A DNA stretch of 64,000 nucleotides from JAIPDZ01 sp034522175 (lineage in GTDB: Bacteria; Desulfobacterota; DSM-4660; Desulfatiglandales; Desulfatiglandaceae): the NCBI GenBank assembly GCA_034522175.1, contig JAXHLQ010000001.1, positions 3,348,001-3,412,000 of the forward strand, read 5' to 3'. The first letter of the stretch is position 1. Each line of letters opens with the position of its first letter. Below the pieces are notes generated by a model. That model saw only the letters and a list, made by a program, of their open reading frames with translations. It had not been told where the DNA came from and searched no databases. The translations under genes and the position numbers were made by a program. Positions 9,167 through 17,153 of the stretch are shown here, piece after piece.

Positions 9167-9195
9167 ACACTACTTACTTCTGAATTTCTTGTCAA
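9167..9195 (-). promoter_or_regulatory. Candidate sigma-70 promoter of the importer operon
   Basis: On the minus strand TTGACA (9190-9195) is followed after 17 bp by TAGTGT (9167-9172). The -35 is a perfect match and the -10 is weak, consistent with a regulated promoter. Confidence 0.45.
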
Positions 9196-9279
9196 GGATT
9201 ATTTTTATGGACGTATAACAAAGGGAAAGTTACCTGAAAAATGTTTTTTTTGCGTTAACATCCTTAATGATCTTTTTCA

Positions 9280-9306
9280 TTGACAAGCCATCCCCCATGT
9301 CATAAA
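9280..9306 (+). promoter_or_regulatory. Candidate promoter of the GntR regulator gene
   Basis: TTGACA at 9280-9285 is followed 15 bp later by CATAAA. The spacing is short, so this is tentative. The operator-like repeat at 9325 lies just downstream of the expected start. Confidence 0.35.
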
Positions 9307-9324
9307 AGGCGATTACAGGTTAGG

Positions 9325-9344
9325 GGTCAGACCAATAGATGACC
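9325..9344. promoter_or_regulatory. Candidate regulator operator 2
   Basis: GGTCAGACC fits the GGT-N3-ACC pattern known for FadR/PdhR/LldR-type GntR regulators and continues as CAATAGATGACC, matching operator 1 over GGTCnnnnCAATAGA. It ends 13 bp before the start codon, suggesting autoregulation. Confidence 0.5.
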
Positions 9345-9357
9345 TGAGGGTGCCATA

Positions 9358-10077
9358 ATGAATACTTTATATTCACCGATTAAACCCAAACGGGTTTCTG
9401 AAGAGATTGTTGAACAGGTCAAGGCCCTCATATTTGAGGGAAAACTGAAGCCCGGGGAGAGCCTGCCCCCTGAAAGAGAACTGGCCAAGGCGTTGAATGT
9501 GAGCCGAGTTTCCCTCAGAGAGGCGTTGAATACCTTACAGGGAATGGGCCTGCTTGAAATTCAGCAGGGAAACCGGACCTGTGTACGGCCCATTACTACT
9601 CGGTCCATCAGCGATCCACTGGTTTCATTTGCCAAGAGTTCGCCCCAGAATATCCTGAAGATCTTTGAAATCAGGAAATATCTTGAACTGGGGTCTGTGG
9701 CGTTGGCTGCCGAGCGGGCCACTGATGATGAAATTCGCCTGTTAAAAGAGTTTTTCAACGAAATGAAAGAAGATCTAAAGGAAAACCGACTGGGTGCTAA
9801 AGCGGACCATGATTTCCATACTGCGCTGTCTGAAGCCACCCATAATGAGGCCTACATTCATCTAATGAAAACCATTTACGATCTATTGCAGGAAGAGCTT
9901 CGGATTGCCTGGGGAGGTATTTTTCGAAAAATGGATAAGCGGAAGATGTTGTTTGAGCAACACAAAAATATCCTTGACGCGGTGATCCAACATGATCCAG
10001 AAAGAGGGAGGGAGGAAGCGCTCATTCACCTCCGTTTTGTGGAAGAGAACTGGAAAAATTCCCTGTCTCAATCTTAA
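9358..10077 (+). CDS. GntR-family transcriptional regulator, FadR subfamily
   Basis: A 239-residue DNA-binding protein. The N-terminal winged helix spans about residues 10-75 (EEIVEQVKALIFEGKLKPGE, LPPERELAKALNVSRVSLRE). The C-terminal FCD ligand domain has the helical metal/ligand site signature (DHDFHTALSEATHNEAY and HKNILDAV). FCD regulators usually sense small organic acids. It is divergent from the importer operon and upstream of the molybdenum hydroxylase genes, and both sides carry GGTC-type inverted repeats, so it probably controls both the importer and the hydroxylase as a substrate-inducible switch. The effector is unknown. Confidence 0.92.
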   Translation: MNTLYSPIKPKRVSEEIVEQVKALIFEGKLKPGESLPPERELAKALNVSRVSLREALNTLQGMGLLEIQQGNRTCVRPITTRSISDPLVSFAKSSPQNILKIFEIRKYLELGSVALAAERATDDEIRLLKEFFNEMKEDLKENRLGAKADHDFHTALSEATHNEAYIHLMKTIYDLLQEELRIAWGGIFRKMDKRKMLFEQHKNILDAVIQHDPERGREEALIHLRFVEENWKNSLSQS

Positions 10078-10167
10078 CCCTAATATTGACCTTTGCAATG
10101 GCGATTCAATGAAAAAGATGTATCTTAGGTGTAATTGTCGATCTTATTTGCATGAGGCGGTGAGAAA

Positions 10168-10815
10168 ATGAAGGATGTTTCGGTAGTCATTGACGGCAAA
10201 TCGGTGAATGTTCAGCAAGGGAAGACCATATTAGAGGTGGCAGAAGGTGTGGGTATCGGCATTCCGACCTTATGCCACCGGCAGGATTTAAGTCTTGAGG
10301 GCAACTGCCGGATTTGCGTGGTGGAGGTGGAAGGGACGCCGCGGCTGGTGGCGTCGTGCCACACGCCGGTGAGCGAAGGGATGGTGATCCATACGCGATC
10401 GGCGCGGGTGCTCAAGGCGCGGAAGGTGATTATGGAGCTTCTGCTGGCGGGTCACACGGGACCGTGCGTGACGGACGAATGCGCGCGGGAATGCGAAGTG
10501 CACTGTCTGGCGGCTGAACTGGAGGTGGGTCCGCCCCGGTTTGGGGTGAGACGGCGACGGTTCTACCCGGTGGAGACGATCAGCCCGTACGTGAGAAGGG
10601 ACCTGTCGAGATGCATTCTGTGTAGGCGGTGTATCCGTGCGTGCAGAGAGGTGGCGAAGCAGGATCTGTTTGATATGGCGTATCGGGGATTTTCATCCAA
10701 GGTGGTGACGGGGTGTGATGAGGCGTTGAATGCGGAGGTGTGCAAGGACTGCGGGATCTGCATTGAATACTGCCCGACCAGTGCGCTGTTGAAACCGAGT
10801 GAGGAGGTGGCCTGA
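10168..10815 (+). CDS. Iron-sulfur diaphorase subunit, HoxU/NuoG-N-terminal-like
   Basis: A 215-residue electron-transfer protein. An N-terminal [2Fe-2S] ferredoxin fold has cysteines in CHRQDLSLEGNCRIC plus a later SCHTP. A His/Cys-rich segment (HTGPCVTDECARECEVHC) resembles the NuoG extra-cluster region. Two [4Fe-4S] motifs follow, CILCRRCIRACREV and CKDCGICIEYCPTSAL. This is the length and layout of HoxU or of the N-terminal part of NuoG lacking the molybdopterin domain. With the following NuoE- and NuoF-like genes it forms a soluble NAD(H) diaphorase. It starts 90 bp after the regulator gene and ends two bases before the next start. Confidence 0.9.
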   Translation: MKDVSVVIDGKSVNVQQGKTILEVAEGVGIGIPTLCHRQDLSLEGNCRICVVEVEGTPRLVASCHTPVSEGMVIHTRSARVLKARKVIMELLLAGHTGPCVTDECARECEVHCLAAELEVGPPRFGVRRRRFYPVETISPYVRRDLSRCILCRRCIRACREVAKQDLFDMAYRGFSSKVVTGCDEALNAEVCKDCGICIEYCPTSALLKPSEEVA

Positions 10816-10816
10816 G

Positions 10817-11227
10817 ATGGAGAGAGAAGCGCTTCTGTCGATGCTGAAGAACGAGCAGGGGGCTGAGGGGTACATATCGGAGGATGCCATGCATAAGATG
10901 GCGGAGGCGTTGTCTGTGCCGGTGGCGCATGTATACGGTGTGGCGACGTTTTACGCCTTTTTATCGCTGAAACCCCAGGGGCGGCACGTGATCCGTTTGT
11001 GTAAAAGCGTGCCGTGTTTTTTTCAGGACGGAGAGAGCCTGAAGGGGTTTATTGAGGGGGAGCTGGGGATTGTGGCGGGAGAGACCACCAAAGACGGCCG
11101 GTTTACTCTTGAGCTGACCCACTGCATCGGGGCGTGTGACCGGGCGCCGGCCATGCTGGTGGACGACAGGGTGCACGGGGAGCTGACGCCTGAGAAGGTG
11201 AAAGAGATTTTACAATCGTATGATTAA
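10817..11227 (+). CDS. NuoE/HoxE-like [2Fe-2S] thioredoxin-fold subunit
   Basis: 136 residues matching the 24-kDa subunit of complex I. The helical N-terminus (YISEDAMHKMAEALSVP, VYGVATFYAFL) precedes a thioredoxin-like domain with cysteines at CKSVPC and CIGACDRAP for the [2Fe-2S] cluster. ATG 10817 has GGAGG about 9 nt upstream, overlapping the end of the previous gene; an upstream GTG at 10799 is less likely. It overlaps the NuoF-like gene by 8 bp, showing translational coupling. Confidence 0.92.
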   Translation: MEREALLSMLKNEQGAEGYISEDAMHKMAEALSVPVAHVYGVATFYAFLSLKPQGRHVIRLCKSVPCFFQDGESLKGFIEGELGIVAGETTKDGRFTLELTHCIGACDRAPAMLVDDRVHGELTPEKVKEILQSYD

Positions 11228-12465
11228 GGATGTGGAGGACAAGGCCGTGGGGGAAAAGCGGGTGTTATTAGAAAGGATAGAGTTGACGGATCCTGTGGAT
11301 CTGAAGGGGTATGAGGCACTTGGGGGATTCAAGGGACTTGAGAAGGCTCGTGGGATGTCACCGGAAGAGGTGATTGAATCGGTGAAGGCATCTGGATTAA
11401 GGGGCCGTGGGGGTGCGGGATTTCCCTGCGGGGTGAAATGGGATCTGGCCCGGAAATCCCCAGGCCCTGAGAAGATGCTGATCCTGAATGCGGATGAAGG
11501 GGAAGTGGGGACGTTCAAGGACCGGTATATTCTGGAACATAATCCCTATGTGGTTTTGGATGGGATGGCCATCAGCGCCTATGCCATAGGGGCGAGTAAG
11601 GGATATATCTACCTGAGGGATGAATACCATTACCTGCTGAGCGCCCTTGAAGCGGCCATTGGCCAATGCAAAGCGAAAGGATATCTCAAGGACCTGGAGA
11701 TTGAGATCATCGAAGGGGCTGGTGCGTACATCTGTGGAGAGGAATCGGCGCTGATGAACTCCATCGAAGGCAAACGGGGGGAGTCGCGGTACCGACCGCC
11801 CTTCCCGCCGGAGAAGGGGTTGTTTGAAAAGCCCACCATCATCAACAACGTGGAGACGCTGATCAATGTCCCCCTGATTATGGAGAAGGGGGCGGATTGG
11901 TACACCTCTCTGGGCACGGAAAAGAGCAAGGGGACGAAGCTTTTTTGTGTGAGCGGGGATGTCAAAAACCCCGGGGTATACGAACTGGAGCTGGGGACCT
12001 CGCTCAAGGAATTACTGGACCTGTCTGGAGCCGAACCCCGAAGTGGGTTCAGGTGGGGGGTCTACGGGGAGCCTGATTCCGTCGGATCGGCTGGACACGC
12101 CGCTTTCCTATGAGAGTGTATTGGGGTCTGGTGCGGTGATGGTGTTTAATGAGCGCCGTGATGTCATTGAATTTGTGTACCGGACCCTTGAGTTTTTGAA
12201 TGAGGAGTCGTGCGGGAAGTGTGCTCCGTGCCGTGAAGGGACGGAGGTGATGGTGGAGATTCTGGGAAGGCTGACGCGAGGCGAGGGATCTGAGTCGGAT
12301 CTGATGAATCTAAAGACGCTGTCGGAGGTGATGATGGACGCCTCGTTATGCGGATTGGGACAGACGGCGCCGATACCGGTGCTGGACAGTTTGAGGGATT
12401 TCAGGGAGGTGTATGAGGCCCGTATTGAGCAGTCGATGTACTTGAGAGGACTTCGGACGGTGTAA
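11220..12465 (+). CDS. NuoF/HoxF-like NADH-binding flavoprotein subunit (frameshifted in this sequence)
   Basis: About 415 residues when repaired. It carries the glycine-rich NADH site GLRGRGGAGFPCGVKW, the FMN region NADEGEVGTFKDRYI, and the [4Fe-4S] motif ESCGKCAPCREGTEV with the distal CGLG. It is the flavin site where NAD meets the iron-sulfur chain. The frame breaks at 12036-12060: restoring one base at the CCCC run (12036-12039) and one G in the G6 run (12055-12060) gives KWVQVGGSTGSLIPSD, exactly the conserved linker expected. Both losses are in homopolymers and nothing else is damaged, so I treat the gene as functional. It is followed 12 bp later by the hydroxylase small subunit. Confidence 0.88.
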
Positions 12466-12477
12466 AGGAGGTAGGAA

Positions 12478-13065
12478 GTGGAAGATCGTAAATACCTGTG
12501 TCCGTATTGCGGCGAGATATTTGATGGGTTTGAGGATCTGAAGGGACATGCGCTTACGTCCCATAAAGAGGAGCCGCTTCCCCTGCCGGAGGGGATGATC
12601 CGGCTGACATTGAATGGTGAGGCCTATGAGGTTCAGGTGCAGCCGGAATGGACGCTGAATTACCTGATCCACGACAAGCTGGGGCTGACCTCACCCAAGA
12701 TGTTCTGTGACCGTGGGGCGTGTGGGTCGTGTACGGTGATCATGAACGGCCGGCCGATCCTGTCGTGTATGACGCTGGCCATTGAGTGTGACGGGAACAC
12801 CATCGAAACGGCGGAAGGGATAGCGGATCAGGGTCATCCTTTGGTGGAGACGTATGTGAAGCACCACTGCATGCAGTGTGGGTACTGCACCCCGGGATTT
12901 ATCACCACGGCCAAGGCGTTGTTGGACAAGAAGCCGGATCCTACGGAAGATGAGATCCGGGAGGCGCTGGGCGGGAATCTCTGCCGGTGCGGCACCTACC
13001 CCCAGCACCCCAAAGCCATCAGGGAAGCAGCAGATATACTGAAAGAACGCGAAGAGGGAGAATAG
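12478..13065 (+). CDS. Molybdenum hydroxylase [2Fe-2S] subunit with N-terminal C2H2 zinc finger
   Basis: A 195-residue small subunit of the xanthine dehydrogenase/CO dehydrogenase family. Residues about 40-110 form the plant-type [2Fe-2S] domain (FCDRGACGSCTV then SCMTLA), and about 110-190 the helical [2Fe-2S] domain (HHCMQCGYCTPGF and GNLCRCGTYP). Unusually, the first 30 residues form a C2H2-like finger: Cys8, Cys11, His24, His29. Typical CoxS/XdhC-type small subunits are about 155-165 residues and begin at the ferredoxin domain, so this is an N-terminal addition. The GTG start has AAAGGAGGTAGG upstream. It ends one base before the large subunit gene. Confidence 0.92.
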   Translation: MEDRKYLCPYCGEIFDGFEDLKGHALTSHKEEPLPLPEGMIRLTLNGEAYEVQVQPEWTLNYLIHDKLGLTSPKMFCDRGACGSCTVIMNGRPILSCMTLAIECDGNTIETAEGIADQGHPLVETYVKHHCMQCGYCTPGFITTAKALLDKKPDPTEDEIREALGGNLCRCGTYPQHPKAIREAADILKEREEGE

Positions 13066-13066
13066 C

Positions 13067-15508
13067 ATGAGCGTACAGAGCGTACAAACGGAATACGATC
13101 GAATGATCGAAATGGAGGACAATGTCGGGTTTGACAAGTACCCGCTCGAGGACTTCGATCAGATTGGAAAATCGGATGTTCAGCGGCTGGACGGCGCGGA
13201 AAAGGCCAGCGGACGGGCTGAATACACCATGGATATCCAGCTGCCCGGCATGCTGTATCTCAAGTTTCTGACGTCGCCTTATCCCCACGCTGCTATCAAA
13301 CAGATGGATGTCAGCAAGGCCGAAGTGCTGCCGGGCGTTCGAGGTGTTTTAAGATACGACGACCCGGAACTCCCTGAGGTGGCGGACTTGGGTGGACACG
13401 GTCCCACGGCCGTGGCACCAATTCCTCATGTGGCCCACTTTGAAGGGGAGCCCGTGGGTGCGGCTGTGGCTGCGGATACGGAAGCCATTGCCGAAGAAGC
13501 CGTCAGGCTAATTCAGGTGGAGTGGGAAGAACGGCCGTTTATTCTGGACGTGGAGGAGGCCCTCAAACCGGACGCACCGCTTACCCACCCGGAGGATTTT
13601 CCGGAAAGCAATCTCGAAGTGGAACACATGGAGTCCCACGGCGATGTAGAGAAGGGATTTAAGGAAGCGGATCATGTGCTAGAATTCAAAGCTACCCGAA
13701 CCCTTCACACGTACGTTTCTCCTGAAAGACCCTGCGGCGTGGTCCGCTGGAACGGCGACTACCCGGAGTTCTGGCTCAAACACCAGCGACCCCATGAAAA
13801 CAAGCGCGCCATTGCTTCCTGGTATGAAAATGTTCCCATGAACCGGGTGGAGATGCACATGCCCTATCAGGGCGCCACGTTCGGGGGGTGGACCCAGTTT
13901 CAATGGAACCAAGGCCCCATGTACTGCGCCGCAGCCCTTTCAAAAAGATGCGGCCGACCGGTGAAATACGTTTTTGACCGCCGGGGTGACTTTTACGGCG
14001 GCGCCATGGACGAAGGGAATTACTACTACAAGGTAGGGTACAACAACGACGGCCGCATCCTCGCCGTCGAAGCCATAGGACACCTTTCGAATCAAATGTG
14101 GGAAGGGTTTGGACCTGGCACCCATTTTGAGGACAACACGCAGATTCCTAATCTGAATGCCCCCAGAAAAGTGATCAAAGTCAACAAGGGCCCCAATACC
14201 GCCGTGCGCTGCGAGCAGCTCCCTAACACCATGAGTTTCACACTGGTCATGGACCGGGTGGCTGCGGAGTTGAACATGGACCCCATTGATGTGGCACTCA
14301 TTAATGACGGGGCCAAGGGGCACGACATGGTTTGGCTCACGGAACAGAAAAAGAAAGTTGGTTTCACGCCCATCGACAGCCTAAAGGCTTGTCTTGAAAA
14401 GGGAAAAGCAGCGGCAAAGTGGGATGAAAAATGGCATAAACCTGGCGCTAAAAAACTTACCAACGGCAAAATGCACGGCATCGGTTTCACCTGGACCCAT
14501 GAGTGGGACGACTCCTGCGGATCCGGTGAAATTGCCATGCGGCTTGAAAGAAATGACGGCACCGTAAGTATCCTGGGCATGCGATGCGACAATGGGGTGA
14601 ATGCAGAAACCGGGTACTGTCAGATTGCTGCCAACGAACTGGGCATGCGGCTGGAGGACGTTTTCTACAGGCCCCATACGGATACCGGCTTTTTCCCCAT
14701 GTGCCCGGATTCTTCAACCAACACAAGCGTGAACGGGTGGGCGGTTCGGCACTGCGCCAGGTTATTAAAAGCCAAAATCCTGGAAGCTGCTACTAGCCCG
14801 AGAGCGGTCACCCAACGTGGTGATTATCCTGCCTTTTTTCCCGGTTTAAAGCCGGATGCCCTGGACATCAAAGACAGTATTATCTTCGTCAAGACCGACC
14901 CCTCCAAAAAGATGTCCGTCGCCGAACTGGTGGGGCCGTCCGCAGAAGCAGGCCCCCTTTCTTTCCACGAACTCTACGGCGCCGAAAGGCACCCCTTTAG
15001 CGCACCGCTCTTCGCCCATGCCTATCAGGCACAGATTGGGTGTTATAAGGGATTTCGGCCCAAATTTTGCCGCCAGGTCCATTTCATGGAAGTGGAGGTG
15101 GATACCGAAACCGGAGAAATAAGCATAACCAATGTGGTGAATGTCAATGATGTAGGAAAGGTGATCAGCCCCGAGTCGTGTGCCGGTCAGCAGTACGGGG
15201 GTACCTACATGGGTGTGGGCAGGGCGCTTTTTGAAGAAGTGGTCCATGACCCCGCCACCGGGGTGATGCTTAATGGGGACCTCCTGGATTATAAGATTGC
15301 CACCATTGAGGACTGCGGGGATATTGACACCCACCTGGTCGAGACTCAACAGGGATATGGCCCTTACGGGGCTACGGGCATCGGTGAAGACATTGCGACG
15401 GTCATTCCGGCATTGCTGGGCCCGGCGGTTTACAACGCCATAGGCAAATGGATTTACGAATTCCCGATTACACCGGAGAGGGTTTTAAGGGCCTTGGGGA
15501 AACTTTAG
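13067..15508 (+). CDS. Molybdenum hydroxylase large (molybdopterin) subunit, CoxL/XdhA family
   Basis: An 813-residue Mo-MCD-binding subunit of the aldehyde oxidase/xanthine dehydrogenase family. The a/b hammerhead domain is at about residues 40-160 (RAEYTMDIQLPGMLYLKFLT). The molybdopterin domains include QGATFGGWTQ, VRCEQLPNTMSF (position of the substrate-pocket Arg region) and a C-terminal GATGIGEDIATVIPA with the catalytic Glu. It should hydroxylate a heterocycle or aldehyde with water as oxygen donor. Neighbouring NuoEFG-like genes imply that electrons go to NAD. The motifs differ from canonical xanthine, CO and nicotinate enzymes; I cannot name the substrate. Confidence 0.92.
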   Translation: MSVQSVQTEYDRMIEMEDNVGFDKYPLEDFDQIGKSDVQRLDGAEKASGRAEYTMDIQLPGMLYLKFLTSPYPHAAIKQMDVSKAEVLPGVRGVLRYDDPELPEVADLGGHGPTAVAPIPHVAHFEGEPVGAAVAADTEAIAEEAVRLIQVEWEERPFILDVEEALKPDAPLTHPEDFPESNLEVEHMESHGDVEKGFKEADHVLEFKATRTLHTYVSPERPCGVVRWNGDYPEFWLKHQRPHENKRAIASWYENVPMNRVEMHMPYQGATFGGWTQFQWNQGPMYCAAALSKRCGRPVKYVFDRRGDFYGGAMDEGNYYYKVGYNNDGRILAVEAIGHLSNQMWEGFGPGTHFEDNTQIPNLNAPRKVIKVNKGPNTAVRCEQLPNTMSFTLVMDRVAAELNMDPIDVALINDGAKGHDMVWLTEQKKKVGFTPIDSLKACLEKGKAAAKWDEKWHKPGAKKLTNGKMHGIGFTWTHEWDDSCGSGEIAMRLERNDGTVSILGMRCDNGVNAETGYCQIAANELGMRLEDVFYRPHTDTGFFPMCPDSSTNTSVNGWAVRHCARLLKAKILEAATSPRAVTQRGDYPAFFPGLKPDALDIKDSIIFVKTDPSKKMSVAELVGPSAEAGPLSFHELYGAERHPFSAPLFAHAYQAQIGCYKGFRPKFCRQVHFMEVEVDTETGEISITNVVNVNDVGKVISPESCAGQQYGGTYMGVGRALFEEVVHDPATGVMLNGDLLDYKIATIEDCGDIDTHLVETQQGYGPYGATGIGEDIATVIPALLGPAVYNAIGKWIYEFPITPERVLRALGKL

Positions 15509-15520
15509 GAGACAGAGATC

Positions 15521-16494
15521 ATGAAGACATTTACCCATTTGAACGCATCGAGCATTGAAGAAGCGCTATCCCTGCTGAGGCGGTATGGCGGCAGGGCGAG
15601 TCTCATTGCCGGCGGGACGGATGTACTGGGCAAGATGAAGGACCGGATTCTGCCGACGTACCCGGAAGCGCTGATTAACATCAAGACGATTCCGGGCCTG
15701 GACGGAATCCGGGAGGAAGAGGGGATGTTAAAGGTGGGTCCCTTGGCCATATTGGAGGACATTGCCCACAACGATACCGTCAAGGCGGGATACGCAGCCT
15801 TGGCTGAAGCGGCCCGCAGGACGGCCTCTCCGCACCTGAGGGAGATGGGGACGCTGGGGGGAATCTGTGTCAGGACATCCGGTGCTGGTATTACCGGAAT
15901 CCGGAGAACCGGTTTCCGTGTTTGCGGAAGGGTGGAGGCCGGTGCTATGCACTGGCCGGAGACACGCGGTATCATTCCATCTTCGGGGGGAGTGTAGAGG
16001 AAGGGTGTATTGCGGTTCATCCCAGTGATACGGCCCCGGCCCTGATTGCACTGGATGCCCGGATTAAGACGTCCAAGCGGACGGTTGCGGCCGAGGATTT
16101 TTTCCAGGTGGCGGTGTCCGGTACCACGGTTCTGGAGGATGATGAGATGGTGACGGAGATCCAGTTTCCGAAACCTGCTGATGGGACCCGGAGTGGTTTT
16201 ATGAAATTTGCGCTGAGGAAGTCCATCGATTTTCCCATTGTGAACTGTGCGGTGCGGTTGTTGGTATCAGATGGGACGGTGGATGGTGCCCGGATTTGCC
16301 TGAATGCGGTGTACGTGAAGCCGTACCGGGCGCTGGCGGCGGAAGAGGCGATCATGGGCAAAGGGATTGACGAGGTTAGTGCTGAGGCGGCGGGGGAAGC
16401 GGCGGTGGCTGCTGCCAGGCCGCTTCCTGACAACGGGTACATGGTGCATGTGGCCAAGACCCTGGTCAAACGCACCCTGCTGGCGTGCGGGTAA
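15521..16494 (+). CDS. Molybdenum hydroxylase FAD subunit, CoxM family (frameshifted in this sequence)
   Basis: About 324 residues when repaired. The N-terminal FAD-binding part has SLIAGGTDVLGKMKD and an ATLGGN-type motif region; the C-terminal CO-dehydrogenase flavoprotein domain follows (DDEMVTEIQFP, FPIVNCAVRL). The G6 run at 15856-15861 needs one more G: with it the reading continues as GGNLCQDIRCWYYRN and meets the second half, which begins in the other frame. Cysteine-rich CWYYRNPENRFPCLRKGGGR is typical of 4-hydroxybenzoyl-CoA-reductase-like or related medium subunits, where it can hold an extra cluster. It completes the S-L-M trio. Confidence 0.88.
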
Positions 16495-16541
16495 CGACGC
16501 CACGTCATCCTGCTTCAGCCCGGTGATGAAGGAGACATTTT

Positions 16542-16823
16542 TTGAATATACAGGTGGGTCTGAAAGGCCGCTTCAGAGACCTTTTTTCAGACGGCGAACT
16601 GGATCTGGAACTTGCCGAGGGGGCGAGCGTAAAGGATCTGCTGAGACAACTCTGTGAACGGAACCAAAGCGCCGCAGAGGTCTTCTACAACAGAAATGCG
16701 GCCTTAAAGCCCAATGTCAGCATTACCAAGAACGGAAGGTTCATCATTCACCTCAACTGGTTAGACACAACACTCGCCGAAGGCGATCAGGTGACCATCT
16801 TCACCCTTCACTGCGGCGGATGA
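16542..16823 (+). CDS. MoaD/ThiS-family sulfur carrier protein
   Basis: 93 residues with a beta-grasp pattern and the diagnostic C-terminal diglycine (HCGG), which is adenylated and thiocarboxylated in MoaD, ThiS and relatives. The TTG start at 16542 has GAAGGAG upstream. It closes the hydroxylase operon, so it may serve molybdopterin sulfuration for this enzyme, but a dedicated tungsten/molybdenum cofactor or other sulfur transfer role is possible. Confidence 0.8.
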   Translation: MNIQVGLKGRFRDLFSDGELDLELAEGASVKDLLRQLCERNQSAAEVFYNRNAALKPNVSITKNGRFIIHLNWLDTTLAEGDQVTIFTLHCGG

Positions 16824-17153
16824 CCGTTAACCCCTTCCCCCTTTTTAATCCTCACCCTTTATCTTTTTTTCAGATCGAACTCAATTTCACCGGTCCCCTG
16901 GTCAAAAATTTCTGATGGGCTGGCACCAGTGCGAAAAGCGGCACAAGAACCCGTTGTGGGCAGGCTATGTTCAGAACAAGACCGGCCTGGTAATACTGGA
17001 TGTAACAGAGCTCCGTTCTAGGCCATTGGAAGCGCATTACGGTCGTTAACGCCCTCGAAATTAATGGTGAGTCGGAAGCGCGAGGCCATCATTGATTTTC
17101 CCATGGGGCGGTGGTATTAAAATGACTTTTTGAAAATATAAGAAGATGAACGT
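16824..17153. other. Gene-poor spacer
   Basis: 330 bp between the MoaD-like gene and the lipoate ligase gene. A 44-codon ATG frame exists at 16915-17049 but has no ribosome binding site and no recognisable family. No clear terminator is visible; a run of T at 16863-16870 lacks a strong stem. Confidence 0.5.

Larger units (their letters stand above)
8930..9357. promoter_or_regulatory. Divergent control region between importer operon and GntR gene
   Basis: A 428-bp AT-rich gene-free stretch. It holds a candidate promoter for each direction, with an inverted repeat sharing GGTCnnnnCAATAGA placed at or near each expected transcription start (listed separately). No convincing small gene is seen. 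Confidence 0.6.

Noticed and set aside
9189..9219. Alternative plus-strand promoter TTGTCA ... TATAAC
   Set aside because: Spacing is 19 bp and both boxes are weak; the minus-strand promoter in the same place fits better.
14846..15349. Long antisense frame inside the hydroxylase large subunit gene
   Set aside because: Shadow of the high-GC codon usage of the real gene; no ribosome binding site or family motif.
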